The notes beneath the pieces are model-generated. The model worked only from the letters and a program-made list of their open reading frames with translations, was not told where the DNA came from and did no database searches. A stretch of DNA of 64,000 bases from WLND01 sp040398845 (lineage in GTDB: Bacteria > Actinomycetota > Actinomycetes > S36-B12), in assembly GCA_040398845.1 (NCBI GenBank), contig JBBATH010000018.1:1-64000 (forward strand), given 5' to 3'. Of the stretch, positions 8,338 to 17,977 are shown in pieces. Within the stretch, counting starts at the first letter, position 1. Each line of letters starts with the position of its first letter. The position numbers were made by a program, and so were the translations under genes.

Positions 8338-11103
8338 TCAAACCGACACCGGCTTGACCCCGTTTGACCGCTCATCATCTTCGTCATCATCGTGGTCATC
8401 GTCGTCGTCGTCGTCGTCTTCGTCGTCTTCGTCGCCGTCGTCGTGATCATCGTCGTCGTCATCGTCATCTTCGTCTTCGTCTTCGTCTTCGTCATCATCG
8501 TGGTCGTCTTCATCTTCGTCATGATCGTCTTCATCTTCGTCATGATCGTCTTCATCATCATGATCATCAGTCTCGTCCCGATCCTCGTGAGCCAGGTCGT
8601 CGTCAATGACCACCTCATCGACGATTTCCTCGTCCGGAAGCTGGTCCTCGGCGACTGCAAGCGCCTCGGTGGCAGCGAGAGCACGCGCGGCAACATCAGC
8701 CGGATCGACAGCATTTGCCGGTCGCCGATTGCGGGGTGACTCAACATGCTCCGAGTCCACCGGATGCAGCGACACCTTGATTCCACGGCCCCCGCACACC
8801 TCGCACTGGGTGGAGAAGGACTCGATAAGGCCAGAGCTGATCCGCTTGCGGGTCATCTGCACGAGACCAAGGGAGGTCACCTCGGCCACCTGATGCTTCG
8901 TCCGATCCCGGCCAAGGCACTCCACGAGGCGTCGGAGCACGAGGTCTCGGTTGCTCTCGAGGACCATGTCGATGAAGTCGACGACAATGATGCCGCCGAT
9001 ATCCCGCAGTCGAAGCTGCCGGACGATCTCCTCCGCCGCCTCGAGGTTATTGCGGGTAACCGTCTGCTCGAGATTGCCGCCCTGGCCGGTGAACTTGCCC
9101 GTGTTCACGTCCACAACCGTCATCGCCTCGGTGCGGTCGATGACAAGCGAGCCGCCTGAGGGGAGATAGACCTTGCGGTCGAGCGCCTTTGCCAACTGCT
9201 CGTCGACGCGGTGGAGGGCGAAGAGATCGCCGGTGCCGACATGACGATGGAGTCGCTCGGCGAGGTCCGGCGCGACCGAGGTCACGTACTCGCTCACGGT
9301 CTGCCAGGCGGTATCGCCCGATACTACGAGCGACGCAACGTCCTCGTTGAAGATGTCACGGACGACCTTTGTCGCGAGATCCGGCTCACCGTAGAGGAGG
9401 GTCGGCGGCGAGGCCGACTTCACCTTGGCACTGATGTCGTCCCACTGCGCCTGCAGGCGTGCGATGTCCTGCTCGAGCGCATCCTCGGGCGCGCCCTCCG
9501 AGGCAGTCCGAACGATAACTCCAGCATTCTCGGGCATGACTCGCTTGAGGATGCCCTTGAGCCGGGATCGCTCGGTATCCGGCAGTTTCCGGCTGATCCC
9601 GGTCATCGAGCCATCCGGCACGTAGACCAAGAATCGGCCAGGGAGCGAGACCTGACTCGTAAGGCGGGCACCCTTTTGACCAACCGGGTCCTTCGTGACC
9701 TGAACGAGAACGGGGTCACCTGACTTGAGCGCGAACTCAATGCGCTTAGGCTGACCCTCCATGCCGGCCACATCCCAGTTCACCTCACCGGCGTACAGGA
9801 CGGCATTGCGACCACGACCGATGTCGACGAAGGCTGCCTCCATGCTCGGCAGCACGTTCTGCACTCGCCCGAGGTAGACATTGCCTACGAGTGAACCGGA
9901 GGATCCGCGAGTGACATAGTGCTCGACGAGCACGCCATCCTCGAGTACCGCGATCTGCGTGCGATCACCGGACTGGCGGACGACCATCTCGCGGTTGACC
10001 GCCTCCCGGCGGGCAAGGAACTCTGCCTCAGTAAGGATTGGAGCCCTGCGTCGTCCGGCATCACGGCCCTCACGACGTCGCTGCTTCTTCGCCTCAAGAC
10101 GGGTTGATCCACGCAGCGATCCGACATCGTCGGAGCCCTTGGCGGCCCGGTTCCGGGTCCGCGGCTCGCGGACCTTGACCACCGTGTTCGGCGGGTCATC
10201 GGCCGAGGGCTCAAGTTCGTCATTGCCACGCCTACGCCGACGCCGACGCCTGCGCCCCGCCGATTCGTCACCCTCGTCGTCGCCCGACTCCGAGTCTTCG
10301 CCGGATGCCTCACCGGCTTCGTCGGAATCCTCGTCGCCCGATTCAGACTCCTCGCCACGGCGACGGCTGCGACCCCGTCCGCCCCTTCGGCGCCTTCGAC
10401 GCTTGCTCTCGTCATCGCCCTCATCGTCGGAGGCCTCGTCGGCCCCATCTGGACCTTGCTCAGGCTGGTCGTCGGCGGCAGGGGACTCGGCCTCCACCGC
10501 ACCCCCGGAACGACGGCGCGATCGGCCCCCGGGGGCACGAGTGTTGTCGTCAGCATCGTTTCGCGCGTCGGCGTCGTTTCGAGCATCGGCATCGTTTCGC
10601 GCGTCGGCATCGTTTCGCGTGTTGGCATCGTTTCGCGTGTTGGCATTGGACACGACGGGGGGTTGGAAAAGCGGGGCGACAAACGCCGCCGCGACTGCCT
10701 TCGCCGGACGCCTGCCTCGCGAGTCCGCCGGTGTCTCGTCGGTCTCCGCGAGTTGCTCGCCGACGGCGGCATTGTCGACGATCGGGGTAACCGTGCGTCG
10801 CGACGGCCTCTTGGATGCCGCCTTAACCGGCTTTTGGGTAGCGTCACCACCGGTTTCGTCACCGAGGTCGCCTGCCGCGGCATCTTCGGGCCCGCGAGCC
10901 GACTGCTTCTTGGCGGCCGTCTTTCGGGTCGCCTTTTTCACCGGTTCATCAGTCACTGCAACTGCCGGTTCTGGAGCCTTCTCGAAGACTACTTCGGCGG
11001 GCGGGCCAGCCGGGCGGCTCGCCGCTCGGCGCCTCGCGCGCGGCGGGTTCACCAGAGGGTCGCTGGTATTGGATTCAGCACCGGTGTTCATATCGTCGAC
11101 CAT
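8338..11103 (-). CDS. rne: ribonuclease E/G family protein
   Basis: An Rne/Rng endoribonuclease of about 921 residues from the ATG at 11103, chosen because AAGGAGG lies 8 bases upstream; the frame stays open further up. The central catalytic part has an S1-like RNA-binding segment (GNVYLGRVQNVLPSMEAAFV), the metal-binding DVNTGKFTG and IIVVDFIDM motifs, and the zinc-link CEVCGGRG. The N-terminal 300 residues are disordered, Ala/Lys/Arg and acidic-rich, with five hexapeptide repeats (RNDADA type). The C-terminal tail is almost purely Asp/Glu/His. Actinobacterial RNase E proteins often carry long disordered flanks around the catalytic core. It processes rRNA and decays mRNA, and precedes rplU as usual. 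Confidence 0.93.
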   Translation of the reverse strand: MVDDMNTGAESNTSDPLVNPPRARRRAASRPAGPPAEVVFEKAPEPAVAVTDEPVKKATRKTAAKKQSARGPEDAAAGDLGDETGGDATQKPVKAASKRPSRRTVTPIVDNAAVGEQLAETDETPADSRGRRPAKAVAAAFVAPLFQPPVVSNANTRNDANTRNDADARNDADARNDADARNDADDNTRAPGGRSRRRSGGAVEAESPAADDQPEQGPDGADEASDDEGDDESKRRRRRRGGRGRSRRRGEESESGDEDSDEAGEASGEDSESGDDEGDESAGRRRRRRRRRGNDELEPSADDPPNTVVKVREPRTRNRAAKGSDDVGSLRGSTRLEAKKQRRREGRDAGRRRAPILTEAEFLARREAVNREMVVRQSGDRTQIAVLEDGVLVEHYVTRGSSGSLVGNVYLGRVQNVLPSMEAAFVDIGRGRNAVLYAGEVNWDVAGMEGQPKRIEFALKSGDPVLVQVTKDPVGQKGARLTSQVSLPGRFLVYVPDGSMTGISRKLPDTERSRLKGILKRVMPENAGVIVRTASEGAPEDALEQDIARLQAQWDDISAKVKSASPPTLLYGEPDLATKVVRDIFNEDVASLVVSGDTAWQTVSEYVTSVAPDLAERLHRHVGTGDLFALHRVDEQLAKALDRKVYLPSGGSLVIDRTEAMTVVDVNTGKFTGQGGNLEQTVTRNNLEAAEEIVRQLRLRDIGGIIVVDFIDMVLESNRDLVLRRLVECLGRDRTKHQVAEVTSLGLVQMTRKRISSGLIESFSTQCEVCGGRGIKVSLHPVDSEHVESPRNRRPANAVDPADVAARALAATEALAVAEDQLPDEEIVDEVVIDDDLAHEDRDETDDHDDEDDHDEDEDDHDEDEDDHDDDEDEDEDEDDDDDDDDHDDGDEDDEDDDDDDDDHDDDEDDERSNGVKPVSV
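8368..8600 (-). repeat. low-complexity acidic tail coding region of rne
   Basis: About 230 bases of almost uninterrupted (GAY/GAR)n codons, giving a tail of Asp, Glu and His with the motif DEDEDDHDEDEDDH repeated. The plus-strand trinucleotide pattern is CGT/CAT/CTT. Such runs are prone to length change by slippage. The tail ends in a basic-neutral peptide ERSNGVKPVSV. Confidence 0.8.
10555..10644 (-). repeat. five 18-bp tandem repeats inside rne
   Basis: Five contiguous 18-base units with the consensus ATCGTTTCGCGYGTYGGC on the plus strand lie at 10555, 10573, 10591, 10609 and 10627. On the coding strand they give five hexapeptides, two ANTRND and three ADARND. Units one and three are identical, and so are units four and five. 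This is an in-frame minisatellite in the disordered N-terminal part of RNase E, likely variable between strains. Confidence 0.85.
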
Positions 11104-11220
11104 CAGGTCGACCTCCTTCATCGGCTCAGTCCACCGGACGACCGGGGTGCTGCTGAGCCCTACGGGTGTGCCTGGCCGGCGGCCACGCACACAAAGCCTT
11201 GGTGCTCTCGCCTCGCACCG

Positions 11221-11979
11221 TTAGGCGGAGCGGTCGGGGGCGAAGGGATCGCCCACGGTCGCAGTCACTGGGTTGAGCGGCCCCTGTGCCAGCCGGGTCA
11301 CCCGAGGGGGCACTGGCGGCACAAGGTCGGCCACTCGCCGCAGTGCGGCAAGAACGTCGTCGGGTCGAACGGACGGTGTAACGTGCCGAACGACTGCCGT
11401 GAGTATGGCACAGTCGGGCGCCACGGACGTCAACGGCGCGTCATGCGCGCCTACGGCACTCATCGTCACGACCGCCACCCGGGCATCAAATCGGCGCAAC
11501 CCCGCCTTCGTGAGCCGCTCCACCTCGACCGTTTCAGCCGCGAGAAGCGCCTCAACGCACCGGGCCAGTGCATCAAGGCTGACCCCGGGCACCTCGAATT
11601 GCCAGGAACTCGCCTCGAGTCGCTGAACGAAATCCGGGGTGCGGGCCTGCACGACCTCGACAACGTCAAGGCCCGGCGGCAGTGCCTCATCGAGGGCGGT
11701 GCGCATGCGATCCGGATCACACTCCACCGTGACGCCGATCTCGACGTACTCGGCCTCGCTCGCCACCCCCGTGGGGGCCGAATTGGCATACGAGATCTTC
11801 GGATGGGGCGAGAATCCGGCGCTGTAGGCCATCGGGACCTGAGCCCGGCGCAGCGCCCGTTCCAAGGCCCGCTGGAAATCGCGATGGCTCGAAAACCGCA
11901 GCCGACCGCGCTTGGCATAGTGGATGCGCAATCGCTGGACGGTCGGCGCGACATCGCGCTCCGGCGGCCGACGGGCCAC
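11221..11979 (-). CDS. TIGR03936/DUF2344 family radical-SAM-associated protein
   Basis: A 252-residue DUF2344 protein. The N-terminal hallmark RLRIHYAKRGRLRFSSHRDF and the AYSAGFSPHPKISYA block are clear. In many bacteria this domain follows, or is fused to, the TIGR03960 B12-binding radical SAM protein; here it is a separate gene starting 5 bases after it with GTG. The biochemical role is not established; the pair is usually linked to RNase E/G and ribosomal protein genes, as here. Confidence 0.9.
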   Translation of the reverse strand: MARRPPERDVAPTVQRLRIHYAKRGRLRFSSHRDFQRALERALRRAQVPMAYSAGFSPHPKISYANSAPTGVASEAEYVEIGVTVECDPDRMRTALDEALPPGLDVVEVVQARTPDFVQRLEASSWQFEVPGVSLDALARCVEALLAAETVEVERLTKAGLRRFDARVAVVTMSAVGAHDAPLTSVAPDCAILTAVVRHVTPSVRPDDVLAALRRVADLVPPVPPRVTRLAQGPLNPVTATVGDPFAPDRSA

Positions 11980-11984
11980 CCGTG

Positions 11985-13952
11985 TTACGCCAGGACCGGC
12001 GGGCGCGCCGGCATCGCTGGCATCGGCAGGTTGGTGATTCCGGTCGGACCTACCTGGATCTCAGTCTCCATCTGGTCGCAGACCCCGCAGTCGAAGCATG
12101 GAGTCCAGCGGCAGTCCTCAACCGCCACCTCGTCGAGCGATGCCTGCCAGTCCTCCCAGAGCCATTCGGCGTCGAGGCCGGAGTCGAGGTGATCCCAAGG
12201 CAGCACCTCTGCACGCTCGCGCTCGCGAATGGTGAACCAGTCGACGTCCACCGACTCACCCTCGAAGGCCTTTGACGCAGCGAGCATCCAGCGCTCGTAG
12301 GAGAAGTGCTCGCTCCAGCCGTCAAACCGCGCACCATCACGCCATGCCTGGACAATGACGCTCCCGACTCGGCGATCACCGCGCGACAGCAGCCCCTCGA
12401 CGATTCCAGGCTTGCCATCGTGGTAACGCAGGCCGATGGCCTTGCCGTACTGACGATCAGCCCTGATGGCGTCGCGAAGCTTGAACAGTCGGGCATCGGT
12501 CGACTCATGATCGAGTTGGGCGGCCCACTGAAACGGAGTGTGGGGCTTGGGGACGAAGCCGCCGATCGACACCGTGCACCGGATGTCATTGCGGCCGGTG
12601 GCCGAACGCCCAGCCTTGATCACGTCGCGTGCAAGGGTCGCGATCTGGAGGATGTCTTCATCGGTTTCGGTCGGCAGTCCGCACATGAAATACAGCTTGA
12701 CTGAGCGCCACCCGGCCGCATACGCAGTCGTCACCGTGCGGATGAGGTCTTCCTCGTTCACCATCTTGTTGATGACCCGGCGCATCCGCTCGCTGCCGCC
12801 CTCCGGTGCGAAGGTGAGGCCGCTGCGCCGCCCGTTGCGCGAAAGCTCATTGGCGAGGTCGACATTGAAGGCGTCGACCCTCGTGCTCGGCAGCGAGAGC
12901 GAGGTCTGGGTGTCCTCGTATCGGTCAGCAAGATTGCGGGCGATGTCAGCGATCTCGGAGTGGTCGGCGCTCGAGAGGGAAAGCAGCCCCACCTCCTCGT
13001 AGCCGGTCTTCTGAAGCCCCGCCTCAACCATGGCCGCGATCCCGGTGATGCTGCGTTCGCGCACGGGCCTCGTGATCATCCCCGCCTGGCAGAACCGACA
13101 TCCACGCGTGCAACCCCGAAAGATCTCGACGCTCATTCGCTCATGCACGGTCTCGGCAAGGGGAACAAGCGGGGCTTTTGGGTACGGCCACGCATCGAGG
13201 TCCATGAGGGTGTGCTTGCGGACCCGCCAGGGAACATCTGGTCGATTCGGCGCGACCCGCTGGATACGTCCGTCATCGAGATACGTGACGTCGTAGAACT
13301 GGGGCACGTAGATGACGCCGGTGCGTGCGAGCTCGAGGAGCAGACCCTCACGACCACCGGGGCGACCGCCTTGCTTCCAGGCGCGCACGATGTCGGTGAT
13401 GAGGAGCACCGCCTCCTCGCCATCGCCGAGAACGGCCGCGTCGATGATGTCCGCGATGGGCTCGGGATTGAATGCCGCATGACCACCGGCCACGATGATC
13501 GGATGGGTTTCGTCGCGGTCGATTGCGAGCAGCGGCAGGCCGGCGAGGTCGATGGCGGTGAGCATGTTGGTGTAGCCGAGCTCGGTCGAGAACGACAGTC
13601 CGAATACATCGAAGTCGCCGACCGCCCGGTGGCCATCGACGGTGAACTGCGGCACCGAGTGCTCGCGCATGAGGGCCTCAAGGTCGGGCCACACTGCATA
13701 CGCACGTTCCGCGAGGACGTCGTCACGCTCATTCAGCACCTCGTAGAGGATTTGGACCCCCTGATTGGGGGCGCCCACCTCGTAGGCATCTGGATACATG
13801 ATCGCCCAGCGCACCGTGGTCGACTCCCACTCCTTGAGGGTGGCATTCAACTCTCCCCCCACATACTGGATCGGCTTGGAGACGAGTGGCAGGAGAAGTT
13901 CAAGGCGGTCATAGACCGAGGCGCCCGATTGGGCCGGGAGGGTGCGCGTCAT
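11985..13952 (-). CDS. TIGR03960 family B12-binding radical SAM protein
   Basis: About 655 residues from the ATG at 13952 (the frame opens 14 codons earlier). The N-terminal third is a cobalamin-binding-like domain starting after KPIQYVGGELNA. The radical SAM cluster motif is CTRGCRFCQAG (CxxxCxxC). A C-terminal cysteine cluster CFDCGVCD near the end may hold another Fe-S centre. The family always pairs with DUF2344 (the next gene) and sits by rne/rplU/rpmA, which suggests modification of ribosome or RNA, but the reaction is unknown. No strong ribosome-binding site is visible before 13952, so a leaderless start is possible. Confidence 0.92.
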   Translation of the reverse strand: MTRTLPAQSGASVYDRLELLLPLVSKPIQYVGGELNATLKEWESTTVRWAIMYPDAYEVGAPNQGVQILYEVLNERDDVLAERAYAVWPDLEALMREHSVPQFTVDGHRAVGDFDVFGLSFSTELGYTNMLTAIDLAGLPLLAIDRDETHPIIVAGGHAAFNPEPIADIIDAAVLGDGEEAVLLITDIVRAWKQGGRPGGREGLLLELARTGVIYVPQFYDVTYLDDGRIQRVAPNRPDVPWRVRKHTLMDLDAWPYPKAPLVPLAETVHERMSVEIFRGCTRGCRFCQAGMITRPVRERSITGIAAMVEAGLQKTGYEEVGLLSLSSADHSEIADIARNLADRYEDTQTSLSLPSTRVDAFNVDLANELSRNGRRSGLTFAPEGGSERMRRVINKMVNEEDLIRTVTTAYAAGWRSVKLYFMCGLPTETDEDILQIATLARDVIKAGRSATGRNDIRCTVSIGGFVPKPHTPFQWAAQLDHESTDARLFKLRDAIRADRQYGKAIGLRYHDGKPGIVEGLLSRGDRRVGSVIVQAWRDGARFDGWSEHFSYERWMLAASKAFEGESVDVDWFTIRERERAEVLPWDHLDSGLDAEWLWEDWQASLDEVAVEDCRWTPCFDCGVCDQMETEIQVGPTGITNLPMPAMPARPPVLA

Positions 13953-14048
13953 GCCGCGAGTGTAACCGCGATTGCCTAATCCACCCGTTTGCACAACTCA
14001 CCCGTGTGCATAATTCACCCACCGACGTCGTCGCGGGTCAGGCGAGGG

Positions 14049-15233
14049 TTACCTCAAGGTGCGGCGCCCATGCAGGCGCACGTTCTCAAGGAGTCCAATA
14101 CCGACCCAGCAGGCCATCATCGCCGTCCCCCCGGCAGAGACGAAGGGGAGCGGGATTCCGGTGATCGGCATGATGCCGAGGCTCATCCCTACGTTTTCGA
14201 ACATCTGGAAGGTGAGCCACGCCACGACACCCGTCGCGACGAGCCGGCCGTAGAGGTCGTCGGCGCGCAAGGCAATAAGGATGCCGCGTACGAGGATTAC
14301 GCCGAGCAGGATGAGGAGCACCATGGCTCCGATGAAGCCGAGCTCCTCACCCACGACGGTGAAGATGAAGTCACTCTCATTCACCGGGACGAAACTGCCT
14401 TGCGTCTGCGGGCCTTCGAACAGCCCATAGCCGGTCATGCCGCCGCCGCCGATCGCGATGCGCGCCTGATTCGCGTTCCAGGCCGTCGAACCGGTGTCGG
14501 AATGTGGGTTTATGAACGACGTCAGGCGGGCCACCTGATACGACTTCAGCAGGCCCAATTGAACGGCGAGCATGATGCTCACTACGGCGCCACCGATGAG
14601 CCCGACTACCCATCTCGTGCGCGCACCCGAAACCGCGATGATGGACAGCACCACAGATCCCAGGATGAGGACGGTGCCTGTGTCGTTCTGGAAAAGAATG
14701 ATGAGCAGTGGAAGCGCCGCGACGCCGATGCTCACCAGCACCTCACGATCGCGTGGCTCGCTCTCGGAGTCTTGCTTTTCGGCGAGAACACTCGCCATCA
14801 TGAGAATAACCGCAATCTTCGCGAACTCCGAGGGCTGGAGCGTGAAGCCACCGGGGAGGTCCACCCAGGCCCGGGCGCCGGCAACGCTTGCTCCGATCCC
14901 CGGCAAAAAAGGCAGGATGAGCGTGAAGACCGACAGTCCGTAGATGATCGGGGTGTAGGCAAGCAGTGATCGGTAGTTGACCTTTGAGACAAGAACTCCG
15001 AGGGCAATGCCGATTGCAATATTCAACAGGTGGCGCTTGAGATAGGACTGCGGGTCGTTCTCAGCGGCCATGTCCGACCGGCTGGCCGACCAGACGAGCA
15101 TTGATCCGAAGATCGCGGTGAGGACTGAGGCGATGACGAGGACCCAGTCGAGCTCGCGCCAGTAGGCGGCCCCCCGTTGCCTCGATGGAATCTTCGGGCG
15201 CGACATGACGTCCGTCACCGAGAACATGCTCAT
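14049..15233 (-). CDS. rodA: rod shape-determining protein RodA (SEDS glycosyltransferase)
   Basis: A 394-residue multi-pass SEDS protein with about ten hydrophobic helices. SEDS polymerases extend peptidoglycan glycan strands with their PBP2 partner. Typical blocks are GGFTLQPSEFAKIAVILMMA, IAIGGGGMTGYGLFEG and PLPFVSAGGTAMMACWVGIGLL. It overlaps the PBP2 gene by 4 bases (ATGA), consistent with a stoichiometric RodA-PBP2 pair in an mreBCD-pbp2-rodA operon. Confidence 0.96.
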   Translation of the reverse strand: MSMFSVTDVMSRPKIPSRQRGAAYWRELDWVLVIASVLTAIFGSMLVWSASRSDMAAENDPQSYLKRHLLNIAIGIALGVLVSKVNYRSLLAYTPIIYGLSVFTLILPFLPGIGASVAGARAWVDLPGGFTLQPSEFAKIAVILMMASVLAEKQDSESEPRDREVLVSIGVAALPLLIILFQNDTGTVLILGSVVLSIIAVSGARTRWVVGLIGGAVVSIMLAVQLGLLKSYQVARLTSFINPHSDTGSTAWNANQARIAIGGGGMTGYGLFEGPQTQGSFVPVNESDFIFTVVGEELGFIGAMVLLILLGVILVRGILIALRADDLYGRLVATGVVAWLTFQMFENVGMSLGIMPITGIPLPFVSAGGTAMMACWVGIGLLENVRLHGRRTLR

Positions 15234-17377
15234 CCGGTTGCTCCTGCCTCGACGACCTGCATGCCTGAATCCTTGCCTTGGGGTGAGACCGGAGTGCCAT
15301 CGGGCCGAACGACAGGGAGATCCTTGCGCGGCGCTCCCCCGACGAACACGCTGTCGGCCGGGTTCACCACCTGGCCCGTCACACCAAAGATCGCCTCATA
15401 AATCCCGCGCACGCTCGGTCCCGACGTCCTCGAACCGGTACCACCTTGGGTCACCATCATGACGATCGCGTACCTCGGCTTGTCTGCCGGAGCATATGCC
15501 GCAAACCACGAGGTCGAGACCTTGTTTCCAGTCACCTGAGCCGACCCTGTCTTCGACGCCACCGGAATCTGATCGAGGGGGAAACCCTCGAACGGCGTCT
15601 CCCCCGAGCCATCGGTCGTGACCCCCGGCAGCGTGTTCTGCAGGAACTTGATCGTCGCCTTCGGGACAGCGACCTTCGACTTGACCTTCGGCTTGACCTC
15701 TTCCACGACTTTGCCGTCCGGACTCATGATGCCCCTGACGACCTGCGGCTCATACACGGTGCCGCCATTCGCAATCGCCGCGTAGACCATTGCCAGTTGG
15801 AGTGGCGTCACAGCCGTGTCACCCTGACCGATTGCCGCATTCAATGCGTCACCCTCACGCCACCGGAACCCGTCAGCGCAATTCTCCTTGTCGAGCGCCG
15901 TGAAGTAGTCGGCGAGTTTCGGGTCCGTCTTGCGGGTCTCGGGGTAACCCTTGACCGCATTACGGCACCAGACGTCCTTCTTCGCCTCCCAGTTCGCGCC
16001 CTTGAACAGACGGCTCGACACCCGTCCGGTTGCTTCACCTGGAAGGTCGATGCCGGTCTTCGATCCAAGGCCGAACATCCGGGCCACCTCGGCGATCGGG
16101 TCGGGAGATGCCTTCGTTGAGTCCGGACCACCTCCACGAATCCAGAACTCGTCAGCGATGCCGTAGAAGACGGTGTTGCACGAGACCTCTAGGGCACGCG
16201 CCAGCGTGATCTTGCCGTAGGCCGCCGATTCGAAGTTGCGGAAGATCTGTGAGCCGAGCTTCAATCGGTTCGGACACTTGTACTCGCCGTAGAGGTTCAG
16301 CCCCTCCTTGCCCGCCGCGGCGGTGCTCACGACCTTGAACGTCGAACCTGGGGCGTAAAGGCCTTGGATCGCATTTGACGAAAGTGAGTCGCTGCTCATC
16401 AGGTCTTCAAACTGCTTTTTTGTTACCCCACCGACCCAGATCGTCGGGTCGTATGTCGGATAGCTCGCCATCGCGAGCACATGGCCGTTGCGGACGTCGA
16501 TGACCACCGCCGCCCCTGAATCTCCTGGATAGCCCTGCTCTTGGGCCCGCTGAACAGCATCGACGAGTTGCTTCTCAACAACTGATTGCAATCTCGCGTC
16601 AATCGTGGAGACGAGGTACTGGCCCGGCATGGCCGGTCGCTCATCGAGTGTGCCGGTCACCCGTCCACCTGTGTCGACCTCGAGGGTCGTTACCGCGGGG
16701 GTGCCGCGAAGCACCGTGTCGTAGTAGGCCTCGAGCCCCGATCTGCCGACAACATCGGTGCGCCTGAGCCGATCGAACGCCTTGGATTTGCCCTGCTCGT
16801 CGAGTTGCTGTTCGGTCACCGGTCCAAGGTAGCCGAGGATGTGGGCTGCGTTCACATTGAATGGGGTTGGGTAAATTCGAATGGCATCGAGCCGTGCGAT
16901 GACTCCGGGGAACTCGGTCCGATTCTCCATGATCTCGAGGGCGGTGAGTGGCTTGACGTCGCTCGTGATGGGGATCGGCTGATAAGGCGAACCGTTCCAG
17001 CACACGGGCGGGGGTTTCGCGCCCTCCTCGCCGCAGGTCATAAGCCGGTCACTGATCTGCTCGGCGGGGATCTCAAGTGCCTTCGCCAGTCGGTCGATCA
17101 CCCGCTTGCCGCCATCAGCCTCACGCTCGAGTGTCACGCGGTTGATCGTCACGACCATCGATGTGCGATTTGAGACGAGTGGCCGACCGACCTGATCGAC
17201 GATAAGTCCGCGAACCGCCGGACTCACCACCTCCCGCGAGGTGTTGCTCTGGGCGGCCGCACGATACGACTCCCCAGACAGAAGTTGGAGGTACATAAGT
17301 CGGGATACGAGGGTCCCGAGCAGCGAGAGGACGAGGACCCCGAGGATCATGAGCCGAAGAGTTGATCGCTGGCTCAC
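15230..17377 (-). CDS. mrdA: penicillin-binding protein 2 (elongasome transpeptidase)
   Basis: The frame is open from 17587, but the GTG at 17377 is preferred: GGAGGA lies 4 bases upstream and the protein then begins (M)SQRSTLRLMILGVLVLSLL, a normal membrane anchor (an in-frame ATG at 17389 is an alternative). The product is about 715 residues. The PBP dimerisation domain includes GRPLVSNRTSMVVTINR. The transpeptidase domain has the SxxK motif in APGSTFKV, SCN in EVSCNTVFYG and KTGS in ASKTGSAQV. It is translationally coupled to rodA. Confidence 0.95.
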   Translation of the reverse strand: MSQRSTLRLMILGVLVLSLLGTLVSRLMYLQLLSGESYRAAAQSNTSREVVSPAVRGLIVDQVGRPLVSNRTSMVVTINRVTLEREADGGKRVIDRLAKALEIPAEQISDRLMTCGEEGAKPPPVCWNGSPYQPIPITSDVKPLTALEIMENRTEFPGVIARLDAIRIYPTPFNVNAAHILGYLGPVTEQQLDEQGKSKAFDRLRRTDVVGRSGLEAYYDTVLRGTPAVTTLEVDTGGRVTGTLDERPAMPGQYLVSTIDARLQSVVEKQLVDAVQRAQEQGYPGDSGAAVVIDVRNGHVLAMASYPTYDPTIWVGGVTKKQFEDLMSSDSLSSNAIQGLYAPGSTFKVVSTAAAGKEGLNLYGEYKCPNRLKLGSQIFRNFESAAYGKITLARALEVSCNTVFYGIADEFWIRGGGPDSTKASPDPIAEVARMFGLGSKTGIDLPGEATGRVSSRLFKGANWEAKKDVWCRNAVKGYPETRKTDPKLADYFTALDKENCADGFRWREGDALNAAIGQGDTAVTPLQLAMVYAAIANGGTVYEPQVVRGIMSPDGKVVEEVKPKVKSKVAVPKATIKFLQNTLPGVTTDGSGETPFEGFPLDQIPVASKTGSAQVTGNKVSTSWFAAYAPADKPRYAIVMMVTQGGTGSRTSGPSVRGIYEAIFGVTGQVVNPADSVFVGGAPRKDLPVVRPDGTPVSPQGKDSGMQVVEAGATG

Positions 17378-17466
17378 GCATTCCTCCATTCCGATATCCG
17401 TACCGTCCCCGCCACAGTACGTTGCCCACGGTACGACGCAAACCAAGCCGCACCGGTTCCCACTCC

Positions 17467-17976
17467 CTAAAGAACGACCTCCGGGGTGATCTTCCCCACC
17501 AGAATCGTCACGACGGGCACGACAGCGAGACCGAGTAGGGCGCCGTACAGGGTCGCAGTGAGGAGGAGGGTTGGTGCCTGCTCCCAATCAACTCGGACGT
17601 CGCCGAGGATTGAGCCGATTGCGGCAAAGGCGATGACGGACGCCCCGCAACTCAGACCGATGATGCCGATGAGCACCGGCGGGTTCCGGTCGCGGGGGTC
17701 GACTGCCGCTCCGGAGACGAAGCCCATAACCATAAAGATGAGGGCCGCAACGCCGATTGGTCCGGCCGTGGATGGGGCGAAGTCGAGCGCCATTCCGGCG
17801 CCGAACCCGACAACCGCACCGGTCAGCGGACCGTAGGCGAACGCTAGGGCGATGACGGTGACGAGCAGCAGATCGGGTGTGGCTCCAGGGAGTCCGAGGC
17901 GAGTGAGGAAGGACTGCTGGGTAACGAGTGCTGCGAATACGAGGACTGTGCACAGCACGGTCTGCCGGCCCCACAC
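17467..17976 (-). CDS. mreD: rod shape-determining protein MreD
   Basis: A 169-residue membrane protein with five or six hydrophobic helices (for example LLLVTVIALAFAYGPLTGAVVGF and GVAALIFMVMGFVSGAAV). Motifs in MreD are weak, so the call relies on length, topology and the position directly after mreC (one base apart) and before PBP2. It acts as the membrane link of the MreBCD elongasome. Confidence 0.9.
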   Translation of the reverse strand: MWGRQTVLCTVLVFAALVTQQSFLTRLGLPGATPDLLLVTVIALAFAYGPLTGAVVGFGAGMALDFAPSTAGPIGVAALIFMVMGFVSGAAVDPRDRNPPVLIGIIGLSCGASVIAFAAIGSILGDVRVDWEQAPTLLLTATLYGALLGLAVVPVVTILVGKITPEVVL

Positions 17977-17977
17977 G

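Noticed and set aside
10555..10644. Possible short CRISPR-like array.
   Set aside because: The 18-bp units are contiguous without spacers and keep the rne frame, so this is a coding minisatellite.
9959..11224. Long plus-strand frames over rne (9959-11224 and 10456-12192).
   Set aside because: Both are shadows of rne and DUF2344; composition follows the complementary coding strand and no family is seen.
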